Shown: positions 14,588-23,749 of the stretch, in pieces | How positions within the stretch are numbered: position 1 is the stretch's first letter | Layout: the number at the start of each line of letters is the position of its first letter | Source of the DNA: Algiphilus aromaticivorans DG1253 | GTDB lineage: Bacteria > Pseudomonadota > Gammaproteobacteria > Nevskiales > Nevskiaceae | Length of the DNA stretch: 64,000 nt | Assembly (NCBI RefSeq): GCF_000733765.1 | Contig: NZ_JPOG01000001.1 | Span: 2,418,001 to 2,482,000 of the forward strand | Direction: 5' to 3' | Made by a program: the position numbers and the translations under genes | Notes under the pieces: generated by a model | Databases searched by the model: none | Told to the model about the DNA's origin: nothing | What the model saw: the letters and a program-made list of their open reading frames with translations, nothing else

Positions 14588-17049
14588 GGCGCACCGCGCC
14601 TGCGCGCACCCATCGAGGCCTCGGCGGTCAGCGGATCCTCGGGCCAGGGGTGCTTCGGATAGCGGCCGCGCAGCTCGCGCGCTACTTCCGGATACCCGTT
14701 ACGCCAGAAGGAAGCCAGATCCTGCGTGACCTGCAGCGGCCGCCCCGCCGGGGAGAGTAACTGGATCTGCACCGGCACCCGTCCGTCGTCAACGCGCGGC
14801 GTCTCGATCAGCCCGAACAGCGCCTGCAGCTTCACAGCCAGTACGGGCGGACCGGCGTCACCGCTGTACTGCAGGCGAACGTCGTGGCCACTGGGGACGC
14901 GCACCCGCTCGGGCGCCCAGCGATCGAGATTGCCGGCGATCTCAGGGGGAACTTGCGCGCGCAACAGCGCCGCCAGGTCAAGCTCGGCCAGCTGCGCGAG
15001 ACGCGTCATGCCGGCAAGATAGGGCTGCAGCCATTCCTCGAGCCGAGCGCCCAGTGCCGCGTCGTCCAACGCAGGCCAATCACCGCCGCGCCAGGCACGA
15101 AGGCTACCGATGCGCACCTGCAGGCTCCTGGCAGCCTCGTTCCACGGCAGAACCTGCAAACCGCGACGCTGCACGGCCTGGCAGAGCATCGCCTGCGCGG
15201 CTTCCGTTGGCACGCGCGCCGGGCGCGCATCGATGACCAACTCGCCCAGCATGCGGCGGGACTCGGCGACCACGCCCTCCTTCTGATCGTCCCAGCCCAG
15301 GTGCTCGACGGCGCGCAGCGCACCACAGCAGCCAGCGAGCACATCGCCGGCGTCAAGCGGCGCGACCAAACGCGCACGGCGCGGCGGGCCGGGTTCCCAA
15401 TGCGCAGCCACCAGCCACTCCGCGCCCTGAGCGCCCTCGGTTACGGCGACTTCACCGCCGTCGCTGCAGGCGTAGCGTTCGCGCTCGCCCGGCCGGCGGC
15501 GCGCGATGCGCTCGGGGTAGGCGCGCGCCAGCAGGCGGCCGGCGGCCTCTGGCTCGGCGCGCGGCGGCTGGCTGGCATTGGCGATATCCAGCGCCCGCGC
15601 CAGATCGGCTGCAACGCGGCGCAACGGCGTGCCCGACGGCGCATTCGCTGCCTCGCGCAGCCGCTCGCTCACATGCGGACCGACTCCGGCATCCACTTCC
15701 AGAAGCGCTGCCAACCAGACCGCCAAGGCACCCTCGCCGGTCGCAGCCCCTTCCAGCAGCATGGCGGCGCGACGCGGCGCCACGGGCAGCTCGGCCATGC
15801 GCCGGCCGAGGGCGGTGAGCTGACCGCTGTCGTCCAGGGCTCCGAGATCGGCGAGCAAGGCTTCGGCGCGCTTCAGCGCGATCGCGGGCGGCCGGTCGAG
15901 CAAGGCCATGCTGCGACTCATGCCACGCCCCCAGCACTCGGCACGCAGCACAAAGCCGGCCAGATCCGCACGCAGGATCTCCGGCGCATCCCGCGCGGGC
16001 AGCTGCGCATGCTCGTCAGCGGACCACATCCGCCAGCAGTGACCGGGACCAAGGCGGCCGGCACGGCCGGCGCGCTGTTCGGCAGCCGCCCGCGAGATAC
16101 GCTCGGTAACTAAACGGTCGGCGCCGGCACGAGGATCGAAACGGGTCAGGCGATGCCAGCCGCTGTCGACGACGATGCCGATGCCCTCGACAGTCAGGCT
16201 GGTCTGGGCGATGGGCGTCGACAGGATCACACGCCGGCCCGCGCGGGGCTGCAGGACGGCATCCTGCTCAGCCGGCTCCATGCTGCCGTACAGCTGTTGC
16301 ACCGTCGCGGCCACACGCGTTTCCAGCTCGCCAGCCACCGCCCGGATGGCCTGAATACCGGGCAGAAAGACCAGCGCATCACCGTCAGCCGCCGCCATCG
16401 CCTCGACGGTGGCCTCGGCCACACCACGGGCGAAGCCGCGCATATCTGCCAGCGGGCGTGCAGCCAGCGAACGGTGCGTCACGCCTACCGGATGCAGGCG
16501 CCCGTCCGCGCGAATCGCGGGCACACCGCCCAGCAGCTCGGAGACGGCTTCCGCCTCCAGCGTCGCGGACATCACAAGCAGCCCCAGATCCGGGCGCAGG
16601 CTTGCGCGCACGTCCAGCAGCAAGCCGAGCGCGGTGTCGGCATCCAGACTGCGCTCGTGAAACTCGTCGAGGATTACCGTACGCGCGCCGTCGAGTTCAG
16701 GGTCGGCCTCCAGCCGGCGCAGCAGCATGCCCTCAGTCATGACGATCACACGGGTGGCCTGCCCGACGCGACGGTCCCAGCGCACGTGGTAGCCCACCGT
16801 CTCGCCCACCGCTTCACCCAGCATGGCAGCCATGCGCCGCGCCGCAGCACGCGCAGCCACCTGGCGTGGGGTGACGACGAAGATGCGGCCTTTCGGCTCG
16901 TGCTCAGCGAGTGCCAGCGGCACCAGCGTCGTCTTGCCGCTACCCGGCGGCGCACTGAGCACCGCCGCGCGCGCCGTGCGCAAGGCTTCGAATAGTGTCG
17001 GCAGCGCCTCGGCGACCGGCAGCCGGCGATCGGTTTCGCTCAGGCGCAT
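14584..17049 (-). CDS. hrpB: ATP-dependent helicase HrpB
   Basis: This is a DExH-box helicase of unclear cellular substrate, 821 residues, close to the usual HrpB length. The start at 17049 (MRLSETDRRLPVAEALPTL) places Walker A GSGKT at residues 36-40; the LDEFHERS box, VMSATLEAE and the VILSTPIAQTSLT and QRAGRAGR motifs follow. The C-terminal HrpB-specific region ends YPKHPWPEDP. The open frame runs a further 426 nt upstream without homology and is ignored. Its stop lies at the tRNA operon promoter. Confidence 0.93.
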   Translation of the reverse strand: MRLSETDRRLPVAEALPTLFEALRTARAAVLSAPPGSGKTTLVPLALAEHEPKGRIFVVTPRQVAARAAARRMAAMLGEAVGETVGYHVRWDRRVGQATRVIVMTEGMLLRRLEADPELDGARTVILDEFHERSLDADTALGLLLDVRASLRPDLGLLVMSATLEAEAVSELLGGVPAIRADGRLHPVGVTHRSLAARPLADMRGFARGVAEATVEAMAAADGDALVFLPGIQAIRAVAGELETRVAATVQQLYGSMEPAEQDAVLQPRAGRRVILSTPIAQTSLTVEGIGIVVDSGWHRLTRFDPRAGADRLVTERISRAAAEQRAGRAGRLGPGHCWRMWSADEHAQLPARDAPEILRADLAGFVLRAECWGRGMSRSMALLDRPPAIALKRAEALLADLGALDDSGQLTALGRRMAELPVAPRRAAMLLEGAATGEGALAVWLAALLEVDAGVGPHVSERLREAANAPSGTPLRRVAADLARALDIANASQPPRAEPEAAGRLLARAYPERIARRRPGERERYACSDGGEVAVTEGAQGAEWLVAAHWEPGPPRRARLVAPLDAGDVLAGCCGALRAVEHLGWDDQKEGVVAESRRMLGELVIDARPARVPTEAAQAMLCQAVQRRGLQVLPWNEAARSLQVRIGSLRAWRGGDWPALDDAALGARLEEWLQPYLAGMTRLAQLAELDLAALLRAQVPPEIAGNLDRWAPERVRVPSGHDVRLQYSGDAGPPVLAVKLQALFGLIETPRVDDGRVPVQIQLLSPAGRPLQVTQDLASFWRNGYPEVARELRGRYPKHPWPEDPLTAEASMGARRRGAP

Positions 17050-17115
17050 CGGCAACCTTCTGCGGCCAGCGTGCGCATAATCGGCACTGTTCCATTCATT
17101 GTGGGCTCCGACATC

Positions 17116-17490
17116 ATGCTGATCGCGGCCGTCATCCTTCTGACTGTCAATCTTCTGCTGCTCGCCGGACTGTTGCTGGCCAGCCTGCGCAACGCGCGCA
17201 CCCTGACCCGGTTGCGCGCTGACGCCGAGGCTCTGAAGCCGCTGCACGCCGAGCTCGGCCCGGAGCTTCGTCAGCAGCTTACGGAATCGGGCAGCCGTGT
17301 CATCGGCATCGAGATCCTGAATCCGTTGCAGGTCGCCGCCAGCCAATCCTGGGTCGCGGGCCGCTTCGGCGCGCTGGCACCCGGCCTGATCCAGCGCGAA
17401 GTCTACCGGCAGACCCGCGAGGTTCTCGAAGTTCAGCTGCGCGAGTACGGCATCGAGCCACGCGTGCGCGTGCACGGGAGCCGGTCTTGA
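17116..17490 (+). CDS. Single-pass membrane protein of unknown function
   Basis: The protein is 124 residues from the ATG at 17116 (MLIAAVILLTVNLLLLAGLL); an upstream ATG at 17071 would add 15 residues. One N-terminal membrane helix is followed by a soluble, helix-rich domain with the stretch ESGSRVIGIEILNPLQVAA. I do not recognise the family. It is divergent from hrpB and its stop overlaps the TTG start of the next gene, so the two and tesB probably form one operon. Confidence 0.7.
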   Translation: MLIAAVILLTVNLLLLAGLLLASLRNARTLTRLRADAEALKPLHAELGPELRQQLTESGSRVIGIEILNPLQVAASQSWVAGRFGALAPGLIQREVYRQTREVLEVQLREYGIEPRVRVHGSRS

Positions 17491-17945
17491 GCGTGGGGTT
17501 GCTAATGGTTGTCGCGCTCGGGACGACGCTGCTGAGCGCCCTGACCAGCTGGATGGTGCTGCACCAGCAGGCAGAAACGCGGGTAGCCGGTCAAGCCATC
17601 GGCGCGGCCGCTGCGCGCTACGGCGAAGGGCAGCGCATGCTGACGCAGCGCCGCCGTCTGCGCGCAGCGCAACGCTTTACCGAATCAGCCGTCGACGAAA
17701 CCTCACGTACCGTCGAGGACATCCATCGCGGCATCGCCAGCGTGCCCTTCGAGGTGCTCGACCGCATTCCCGCAACGCGCGATACCGCGCGTATCGTGCG
17801 CGAGGTACACGACCTCACTTCCGGCACCGTTTACGGAAGCATTCGCGGCATTAACCGCCTGCTTGGCAGCGGGCTGCGCAGCGGCCTGGGCGGCTCCCAC
17901 GACAACAGCAAGAAGAAGCGCGATGACGAACAAGGCTCTGAATGA
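17487..17945 (+). CDS. Small membrane-anchored protein of unknown function
   Basis: The protein is up to 152 residues, with an N-terminal hydrophobic helix (LLMVVALGTTLLSALTSWMVL), an Arg-rich helical middle part and a Gly/Lys/Asp-rich tail. The proposed TTG start overlaps the preceding TGA; GTG at 17493 or the ATG at 17505 are alternatives. It overlaps tesB by 23 bp. The shared layout of this protein and the previous one (N-terminal helix, charged soluble part) suggests they act together at the membrane, but no function can be given. Confidence 0.65.
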   Translation: MSVGLLMVVALGTTLLSALTSWMVLHQQAETRVAGQAIGAAAARYGEGQRMLTQRRRLRAAQRFTESAVDETSRTVEDIHRGIASVPFEVLDRIPATRDTARIVREVHDLTSGTVYGSIRGINRLLGSGLRSGLGGSHDNSKKKRDDEQGSE

Positions 17946-18795
17946 CCTCGTGACGCTGCTCGATCTCGAGCCGCTGGAAGTCAACATCTTCCGCGGCGGC
18001 TCGCGCGATCTCGGCGGCAAGAGCGTCTTCGGCGGTCAGGTCATTGGTCAGGCGCTGATGGCCGGCGCGCGCACCATTGAAGAGGGCGTTCCGCACTCTC
18101 TGCACGCGTACTTTCTGCGCCCTGGCGACATGACGCTACCCATCGTCTACGACGTCGATCGCGTGCGCGACGGGCGCAGCTTCGCCGCACGTCGCGTGCA
18201 GGCCATCCAGAGCGGCAAGCCGATCCTGTCGATGATTGCCAGCTTCCACCGGCACGAGACCGGTCCGGATCACCAGAAAGCCATGCCGGAGGTGCCTGCT
18301 CCCGAATCGCTGGAGGACCAGGACACACTGCGCAGCCGTTGGCTAGCCGCGCATCCCGACGTGCCCGAGCCGCTGCAACGTGCGCTGCTCCGGCAGCTTG
18401 CCATCGAGTTCCGGCCGGTCGCGCCCATGGATCCCTTCGCGGCCGAGCCACGGCCGGCTGAGCAGCACATCTGGTTCCGCGCCGGCGGACAGCTTCCGGA
18501 CGATCCGATGCTGCACCGCTGCGTGCTGGCCTACGCCTCGGACTTCAACCTGCTGTCTACCGCGCTGCTGCCGCACGGGAAGAGCTATCTCTCTCCTGAT
18601 CTCGTGGTTGCCTCCATAGACCACGCGCTATGGTTCCATCGCGATTTCCGCGCAGACGAGTGGCTGCTCTACGCCATGGATTCACCCACCGCGCAGGGCA
18701 GCCGCGGTCTGTCTCGCGGCGAGATATGGACACGCGACGGCCTGCTCGTGGCCAGCGTCGTGCAGGAAAGCCTGATGCGAGACATCAGCGACTGA
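17923..18795 (+). CDS. tesB: Acyl-CoA thioesterase II
   Basis: This enzyme hydrolyses medium- and long-chain acyl-CoA to free fatty acid and CoA; 290 residues, matching TesB. The double hot-dog layout is visible: FGGQVIGQALMAG near residue 35 and SPTAQGSRGLSRGEIWTRDG near 260. The catalytic Asp (ASDFNLLSTALLPHG), Ser/Thr and Gln (VVQESLMR) of the E. coli enzyme are represented. The start at 17923 (MTNKALNDLVTLLDLEPLEVN) fits the family. It overlaps the upstream small gene. Confidence 0.93.
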   Translation: MTNKALNDLVTLLDLEPLEVNIFRGGSRDLGGKSVFGGQVIGQALMAGARTIEEGVPHSLHAYFLRPGDMTLPIVYDVDRVRDGRSFAARRVQAIQSGKPILSMIASFHRHETGPDHQKAMPEVPAPESLEDQDTLRSRWLAAHPDVPEPLQRALLRQLAIEFRPVAPMDPFAAEPRPAEQHIWFRAGGQLPDDPMLHRCVLAYASDFNLLSTALLPHGKSYLSPDLVVASIDHALWFHRDFRADEWLLYAMDSPTAQGSRGLSRGEIWTRDGLLVASVVQESLMRDISD

Positions 18796-19009
18796 GCCAC
18801 GCACCGCTCACCGGCCGCGGCCTACCGCCCATCTCGCAACGCCACCCTCGGCATGGGGCTGCTGGCAACATCTGTCTTGCCGGTTGAGTCTCCCTCCTCC
18901 CTCTCGCCGGCGTGTGCTGCGACCGACGCGCGTCCCGTACTCCCTGCGGGGCGTGCGCCGTTCCTTTTGGCTCGGGCAAACTGTGCGCCCCTTCGCTGCC
19001 AGCCCGCCC

Positions 19010-19960
19010 ATGATCCCCTCCCTGACCCGCTTCGGCTATATCTCCGCGGCCTGCGTGCTGCTGTTTGTACTCGGCGTCATGATCCTGGCGCCGGCCACCG
19101 CCACTCGTTTTGCCCTCCAGGTCGAGCGCCTGATGGCGGGATTGGAGCAGCACAGCGTGGAAGTGGACGGCTTCGAGATGCCTTATCTCGCCGGCGGCGA
19201 AGGCCCCACTCTGCTGCTGCTGCACGGATTCACGGCCAACAAGGACAACTTCAGCCGGGTCGCCAAGCATCTAACGCGCGACTTCCATGTCGTCATCCCC
19301 GATCTACCGGGGTTCGGCGAGGCAAGTGCCCCGCAGGGCGCCGACTACGGGCTCGACGCGCAGGTGGCGCGTGTCGCCGGCTTTGTGGAGGCGGTAAGCA
19401 TCGAGGAGGCCGCCCACGTCGGCGGCAACTCCATGGGCGGCTACATCGCCGCCTCGCTGGCGCTGGCCCATCCGGACAAGGTGGCCTCGCTGTGGCTGCT
19501 GGCGCCAGCCGGCCTGGCCGGTGAACAGACCTCCGAGATGCGGCGCGAGCTGGCCGAGACCGGCCGCAATCCTCTGCTCGTGCAGCGAGCCGAGAACTAC
19601 GCAGACGTGCTCGAAATGGTCTTCCACGAGCCCCCCTTCCTGCCCTGGTTCGTGCGCGACACCCTCGCCGGTCGCGCCGCCGAGCGCTTCGACCACTACA
19701 CGCGCATCTTCGAGCAGATCTACGACGCGCCCGCGCTCAACGAGCGCGTCGCCGAAATCCAGGCCCCCACCCTGCTGGTCTGGGGCGCCGAGGACCGCGT
19801 GCTGCATCCCTCCGGTGCAAAGGCCTGGATGGAACAGCACCCGGACAGCGAGCTGCAGATGCTGGCCGAGATCGGGCATCTGCCCATGATGGAAGCCCCC
19901 GAGACAGTGGCCAAGGCATTGCTTTCCTTCCACGCCGAGCGCTTCGGCGGCGATGACTAA
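19010..19960 (+). CDS. Membrane-anchored alpha/beta hydrolase (lipase/esterase-like)
   Basis: The protein is 316 residues from the ATG at 19010. An N-terminal hydrophobic segment (YISAACVLLFVLGVMILA) suggests membrane anchoring with a periplasmic catalytic domain. The oxyanion region LLLHGFTANKDNF, nucleophile GNSMGG, acid WGAEDRV and base GHLPMME form a full catalytic triad. Length, anchor and motifs resemble the membrane-bound phospholipase PlaF of Pseudomonas aeruginosa, but the substrate is not shown by the sequence. The 214-bp gap after tesB holds no gene that I can support. Confidence 0.8.
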   Translation: MIPSLTRFGYISAACVLLFVLGVMILAPATATRFALQVERLMAGLEQHSVEVDGFEMPYLAGGEGPTLLLLHGFTANKDNFSRVAKHLTRDFHVVIPDLPGFGEASAPQGADYGLDAQVARVAGFVEAVSIEEAAHVGGNSMGGYIAASLALAHPDKVASLWLLAPAGLAGEQTSEMRRELAETGRNPLLVQRAENYADVLEMVFHEPPFLPWFVRDTLAGRAAERFDHYTRIFEQIYDAPALNERVAEIQAPTLLVWGAEDRVLHPSGAKAWMEQHPDSELQMLAEIGHLPMMEAPETVAKALLSFHAERFGGDD

Positions 19961-19993
19961 TCCAGGGCGGAGCCAGCGCCGGCCATCACGAAT

Positions 19994-21679
19994 CTAGCGG
20001 TCGATGATGTCCAGCCGCGCGAAGGGGTCGGTATCGAGCATGCGCTCGACCGCGCGGATCGCACCGTCGTGATAGGGCAATAGCACCAGATCGACGCCGG
20101 TCTGTGCCATGCGTTCGGCGTCGTCGCGGGCATGGCTGCAGAAAGCCACCTTGCCGCCGTAACCGGCCTGCTGCAGGCCGTGCAGCACCGACATCCGTAT
20201 GTCGGCGCGGTCCAGCGACTGCGGGTGCGGCGGCACGGCCACTACCACCCACTCGGCGCCGCCCAGCGGCAGGCTGGGCAGGAACTCCGGGTCCGAGGCA
20301 TCGCCGTAGACCCCGGCACGGTTCTTGGCGGTCCAGCGCTGCAGCGCCTCCGGATCGAAATCCACGCCCAGCGGATGGATGGCGCGTGCCTCCAGCGCGC
20401 TAGCGACCTCCTCGCCGAAGCGGCCAAGGCCGAAGACAATCACCGGATGCGCTTGCGTGCGCACCGGCTCGTCGCTGATGCGCTCGCGCGCGGTGACGCG
20501 CCGCTCGAAGACGCGCAGCAGCGGCTCAAGCCGATCGTAGAGCTGATGCGAGTAGAGAATCATGTAGGTGGACAGCGTGATGGTGATCAGCCCCACCAGC
20601 GTCACCAACCCCATCGTGGCCTCGCCGACGTGACCGAGTGTCACGCCCATGGCGATGAAGATCAGCGAGAACTCGCTGATCTGCGCCACCGTCAGACCGG
20701 CCAGGAAACCGATGCGCTTGCGGTAGCCCATCGCGCCCATGATGGCGAGCACGATCAGTGGGTTGCCGATGAGCACGAAGAGCGACAGCACGATCGCTGC
20801 CGGCACCTGCGCGCCCAGCACGCCCAGATCCAGCTGCGCACCCAGGCTGAGGAAGAAGAACAGCAACAGGAAATCGCGCAGGCTGGCGAGGCGCGACGCC
20901 ACCGCCTCGCGCAGCGGCGTCGAGGCCAGCGCCACGCCGGCGAGCAGCCCGCCCAGCTCCTTGCCAAAGCCGATGCCGTCGGAGAGCGCGGCGAAGAACA
21001 CCGCCCAGGAGATCGCGAAGGTCACCAGCATCTCCGGCGCATTCGCCAGCCAGCGCATCAGCGGCGAAGCGATGTAGCGAATGAACACCCCCACCAGCGC
21101 CAGCATCGCGAGTCCGCCTAGGGCGGTGTTCAGGATCGCGCCTGAGCCGCCCTCGTTGCCGATACCCAAGGTCGAGAGCGCGATCATCGCAAAGACCACG
21201 ACGATGTCCTGCACGATCAGAAAACCCAACGCAATGCGCCCGTGCAGCGCGTCGATCTCGCGCTTGTCCGAAAGCAGCTTGACGATGATGATCGTGCTGG
21301 AAAAAGTCAGCGCCACGGCGACGTAGAGCGCAGGCACCGGCGCCATGCCCAGCGCCAGCGCGATCAGGAAACCGAAGACGGTGGTGAAGGCCACCTGCCC
21401 CAGGCCGGTGGCCATGGCGACGGGCCCGAGCGTGCGCACCAGCTTGAGGTCGAGCTTCAGGCCGACGAGGAAGAGCAGCAGGGCGATGCCGATCTCGGCC
21501 AGCAGATGCACGGTCTGCGGGTCGGAAACCAGGCCCAGCGCGTCGGGGCCGGCGATGATGCCGGCAGCAATGAAGCTGACGATGAGCGGCTGGCGCAGCA
21601 GCAAGCCGAGCATGCCCACGGCCGCAGCCAGCGTCAGCAGCAGCGCCGTGCTGTCGAAGGCAGAGAGTTCCAGAAGCAT
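19994..21679 (-). CDS. CPA2-type cation:proton antiporter with RCK domain (KefB/YbaL-like)
   Basis: The protein is 561 residues. The first ~385 form a Na+/H+-exchanger-type membrane domain of about 12 helices with AGIIAGPDALGL, LLLFLVGLKLDL, FSSTIIIVKLL and GFLIVQDIVVV, as in the KefB/KefC family. The last ~150 form a TrkA-N/RCK nucleotide-binding domain (VIVFGLGRFGEEVA, GDASDPEFL). It probably exchanges K+ or Na+ for H+ across the inner membrane, gated by a nucleotide or glutathione-type ligand. It converges on the hydrolase gene. Confidence 0.9.
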   Translation of the reverse strand: MLLELSAFDSTALLLTLAAAVGMLGLLLRQPLIVSFIAAGIIAGPDALGLVSDPQTVHLLAEIGIALLLFLVGLKLDLKLVRTLGPVAMATGLGQVAFTTVFGFLIALALGMAPVPALYVAVALTFSSTIIIVKLLSDKREIDALHGRIALGFLIVQDIVVVFAMIALSTLGIGNEGGSGAILNTALGGLAMLALVGVFIRYIASPLMRWLANAPEMLVTFAISWAVFFAALSDGIGFGKELGGLLAGVALASTPLREAVASRLASLRDFLLLFFFLSLGAQLDLGVLGAQVPAAIVLSLFVLIGNPLIVLAIMGAMGYRKRIGFLAGLTVAQISEFSLIFIAMGVTLGHVGEATMGLVTLVGLITITLSTYMILYSHQLYDRLEPLLRVFERRVTARERISDEPVRTQAHPVIVFGLGRFGEEVASALEARAIHPLGVDFDPEALQRWTAKNRAGVYGDASDPEFLPSLPLGGAEWVVVAVPPHPQSLDRADIRMSVLHGLQQAGYGGKVAFCSHARDDAERMAQTGVDLVLLPYHDGAIRAVERMLDTDPFARLDIIDR

Positions 21680-21747
21680 CGTGCCAGTCTACCGGCCGCC
21701 ACACGCTGCCGCGGCGCCAATGCACGGCGCGGCACTACCGGCAAAGC

Positions 21748-22926
21748 TCAGGCGGCGGAAGGGCCCTGCATTTGCTCAGCGAGCTGGCGACCGAGCAGCC
21801 GCACCCGGCGGCGCTGCGCACGCAGGGCGTGAGCCAGCGAATGCTCCATGGCGACAACGCGACCGCTGAGCTCGCTGTGCGCGATGCGATCGGCCAGGTC
21901 ACGCCGTGCCGATTCGATGCGCTGCTGCTGGACCTGCGCCCACTCGGACAACGTGTGCGTGAAAGCGGCCCGCTCCTGCTCCAGAAGGTGCAGCAGATGC
22001 GCCACGCGTGACTCGTCCGCGGGCGCCGCCTCGGCGCGGGCACGCGCGGCCTCGAGCTGCGTCTCCAGCAATGCACGCTGGATCTTGAACTCCGGCACGC
22101 GCCGCAGATGCGAGGCCTGCCCGATCTTCTCGGCGCCGGCGATCAGCCACTTGGTGGGGTCGAACTGCCACCAGCGGATGCCGTTGCGGTAGTCCCACTG
22201 AAAGAGGTGGTGGAAGTTGTGGTAGCCCTCGCCGAAGGTCAGCATGGCGATGAGACCGTTGTCGCGCGCCGTGTTGTCGCGTGTGAAGGGCCGCTTGCCC
22301 CAGGTGTGCGCCAGCGAGTTGATGAAGAACGTGATCTGCTGAACCGCAACCAGCCGCAGCGCGCCGGCGATCAGCAGGCCGCCGATGATATCGCCGTGCA
22401 GCGCGCCGGCGGCCGCCGGCAGCAGCAGGTTCATGCCCAGCGCGAGCTTCAGATAGTGCCGGTGCTGGAAGGCCACCAGCGGATCGGCCTCCAGATCGCG
22501 CGCCACGGCTGGATCGACCTCGCCACTGGGATAGTCGCGCAGCATCCAGCCCATGTGCGCGAACCAGAAACCGCGCCTGATCGAGTAGGGGTCCGACTCG
22601 GTGTCATCGACGTGCTTGTGATGTACCCGGTGCATGGAGGCCCAGATCAGGATGCTGTTCTGCAGCGCCATGCTGCCGAAGAGCATCAGTACCCAGCGCA
22701 GCGGCCCGCGCGCGCTGTAGCTGCGATGCGCCCAGTAGCGGTGATAACCAGCCGTGATGGCAATGCCGCTGGCCCAGAAGAAGGCGAAGGCCCAGGCAAA
22801 CAGCCAGAGCGACGGCCCCGTCGCCACGATATAGGCCGGCGCCGCAATCAGCCCGAGCGGGATGGTGATCGCGAACATGACCACGGCGGGCCAGTTGAGG
22901 GGAGCGGATGCAGCGGAGTCGGACAT
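21748..22926 (-). CDS. Acyl-CoA/acyl-lipid delta-9-type fatty acid desaturase
   Basis: This is a membrane di-iron desaturase of 392 residues. The three histidine boxes are HRYWAH (about residues 63-68), HRVHHKH (about 100-106) and EGYHNFHH (about 235-242), with four hydrophobic segments around them. It would introduce a double bond into saturated acyl chains with O2, adjusting membrane fluidity. The C-terminal ~110 residues are strongly charged and helical (a probable coiled coil) and extend beyond the usual catalytic core. It is divergent from the TetR of the efflux operon. Confidence 0.92.
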   Translation of the reverse strand: MSDSAASAPLNWPAVVMFAITIPLGLIAAPAYIVATGPSLWLFAWAFAFFWASGIAITAGYHRYWAHRSYSARGPLRWVLMLFGSMALQNSILIWASMHRVHHKHVDDTESDPYSIRRGFWFAHMGWMLRDYPSGEVDPAVARDLEADPLVAFQHRHYLKLALGMNLLLPAAAGALHGDIIGGLLIAGALRLVAVQQITFFINSLAHTWGKRPFTRDNTARDNGLIAMLTFGEGYHNFHHLFQWDYRNGIRWWQFDPTKWLIAGAEKIGQASHLRRVPEFKIQRALLETQLEAARARAEAAPADESRVAHLLHLLEQERAAFTHTLSEWAQVQQQRIESARRDLADRIAHSELSGRVVAMEHSLAHALRAQRRRVRLLGRQLAEQMQGPSAA

Positions 22927-23057
22927 GCAAAGTTACCCACGGAAAGTCGGCAGACGAGGAGGCATGATACGACAGCGCCGTCAGCCCCGCGAGCCCACCG
23001 GGCGGGCCTGCCATGCCGCGCATCCGCACCCGCATCAAGGCCTTGACTGGATGCTTG

Positions 23058-23086
23058 TTGACACATTGACAGTACGTCAATACAGT
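23058..23086 (+). promoter_or_regulatory. Promoter with embedded operator for the efflux operon
   Basis: TTGACA (23058-23063), a 17-nt spacer and TACAGT (23081-23086) form a good sigma70 promoter. The spacer and first -10 base hold the inverted repeat ATTGAC-AGTAC-GTCAAT (23065-23081), a typical TetR-family operator layout. The predicted start of transcription falls at or next to the ATG at 23093, which would make the transcript leaderless. Confidence 0.6.
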
Positions 23087-23092
23087 GCCTTC

Positions 23093-23749
23093 ATGCAGCC
23101 TCATCAACAACGTCGCAAGGAAGAGAAGGCGCAGCGCCGGGAAAGCATCCTCGACGCCGCCGAACAGGTCTTTGCCCAGAGCGGCTTCGATGCCGCGACC
23201 ATGGACGATGTCGCCCGCGTCGCCCGCGTATCGCGTGCGCTGGTCTACGTCTATTTCGGCGACAAGCGCGAGCTGCATCTCGCCATCTGCCAGCGCGCCC
23301 TCGTCGAGCTTCGCAGCCTCTTCGAAGCCGCCGTCGCCAGTCAGGCGCGCGGCCGCGACCAGCTCGTCGCCATCGGTCGCAGCTACATGCGCTTCGCCGA
23401 CAGCCATCCCTGCTACTTCCAGGCGCTGTCGCGCTACGAGGCCACCGAGGCCACCGAGGCCGAAGCCTGCGGCGGCGAAGACGCGACGCAGGACGCCGTC
23501 ATGACCGCCGGCCGCGCCGTCCACGCCGTCACGGTCGCAGCCATCGAGCAGGGCATGCGCGACGGCAGCCTCCGGAGCGACATCGCCAATCCCATGCACA
23601 TGGCCATGACGATGTGGGGCTTCACGCACGGCGTGCTGCAGATCGCGCAGCACAAGAGCTTCATGCTCGAACGCGAGGGCCTGAGCCCTGCCGCCTTCCT
23701 GGACCAGGCGGCCGAACTCGCCGCCCGCGCACTGGAGCCGACGACATGA
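23093..23749 (+). CDS. TetR/AcrR-family repressor of the efflux operon
   Basis: The protein is 218 residues from the ATG at 23093 (MQPHQQRRKEEKAQRRESIL). The N-terminal helix-turn-helix (ILDAAEQVFAQSGFDAATMDDVARVARVSRALVYVYFGDKRELH) is the TetR signature; the C-terminal ligand domain has a TetR_C-like helical pattern. Its stop overlaps the ATG of the TolC-like gene (ATGA), so it is the first gene of the efflux operon and probably represses it through the operator at 23065-23081. The inducer is unknown. Confidence 0.9.
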   Translation: MQPHQQRRKEEKAQRRESILDAAEQVFAQSGFDAATMDDVARVARVSRALVYVYFGDKRELHLAICQRALVELRSLFEAAVASQARGRDQLVAIGRSYMRFADSHPCYFQALSRYEATEATEAEACGGEDATQDAVMTAGRAVHAVTVAAIEQGMRDGSLRSDIANPMHMAMTMWGFTHGVLQIAQHKSFMLEREGLSPAAFLDQAAELAARALEPTT

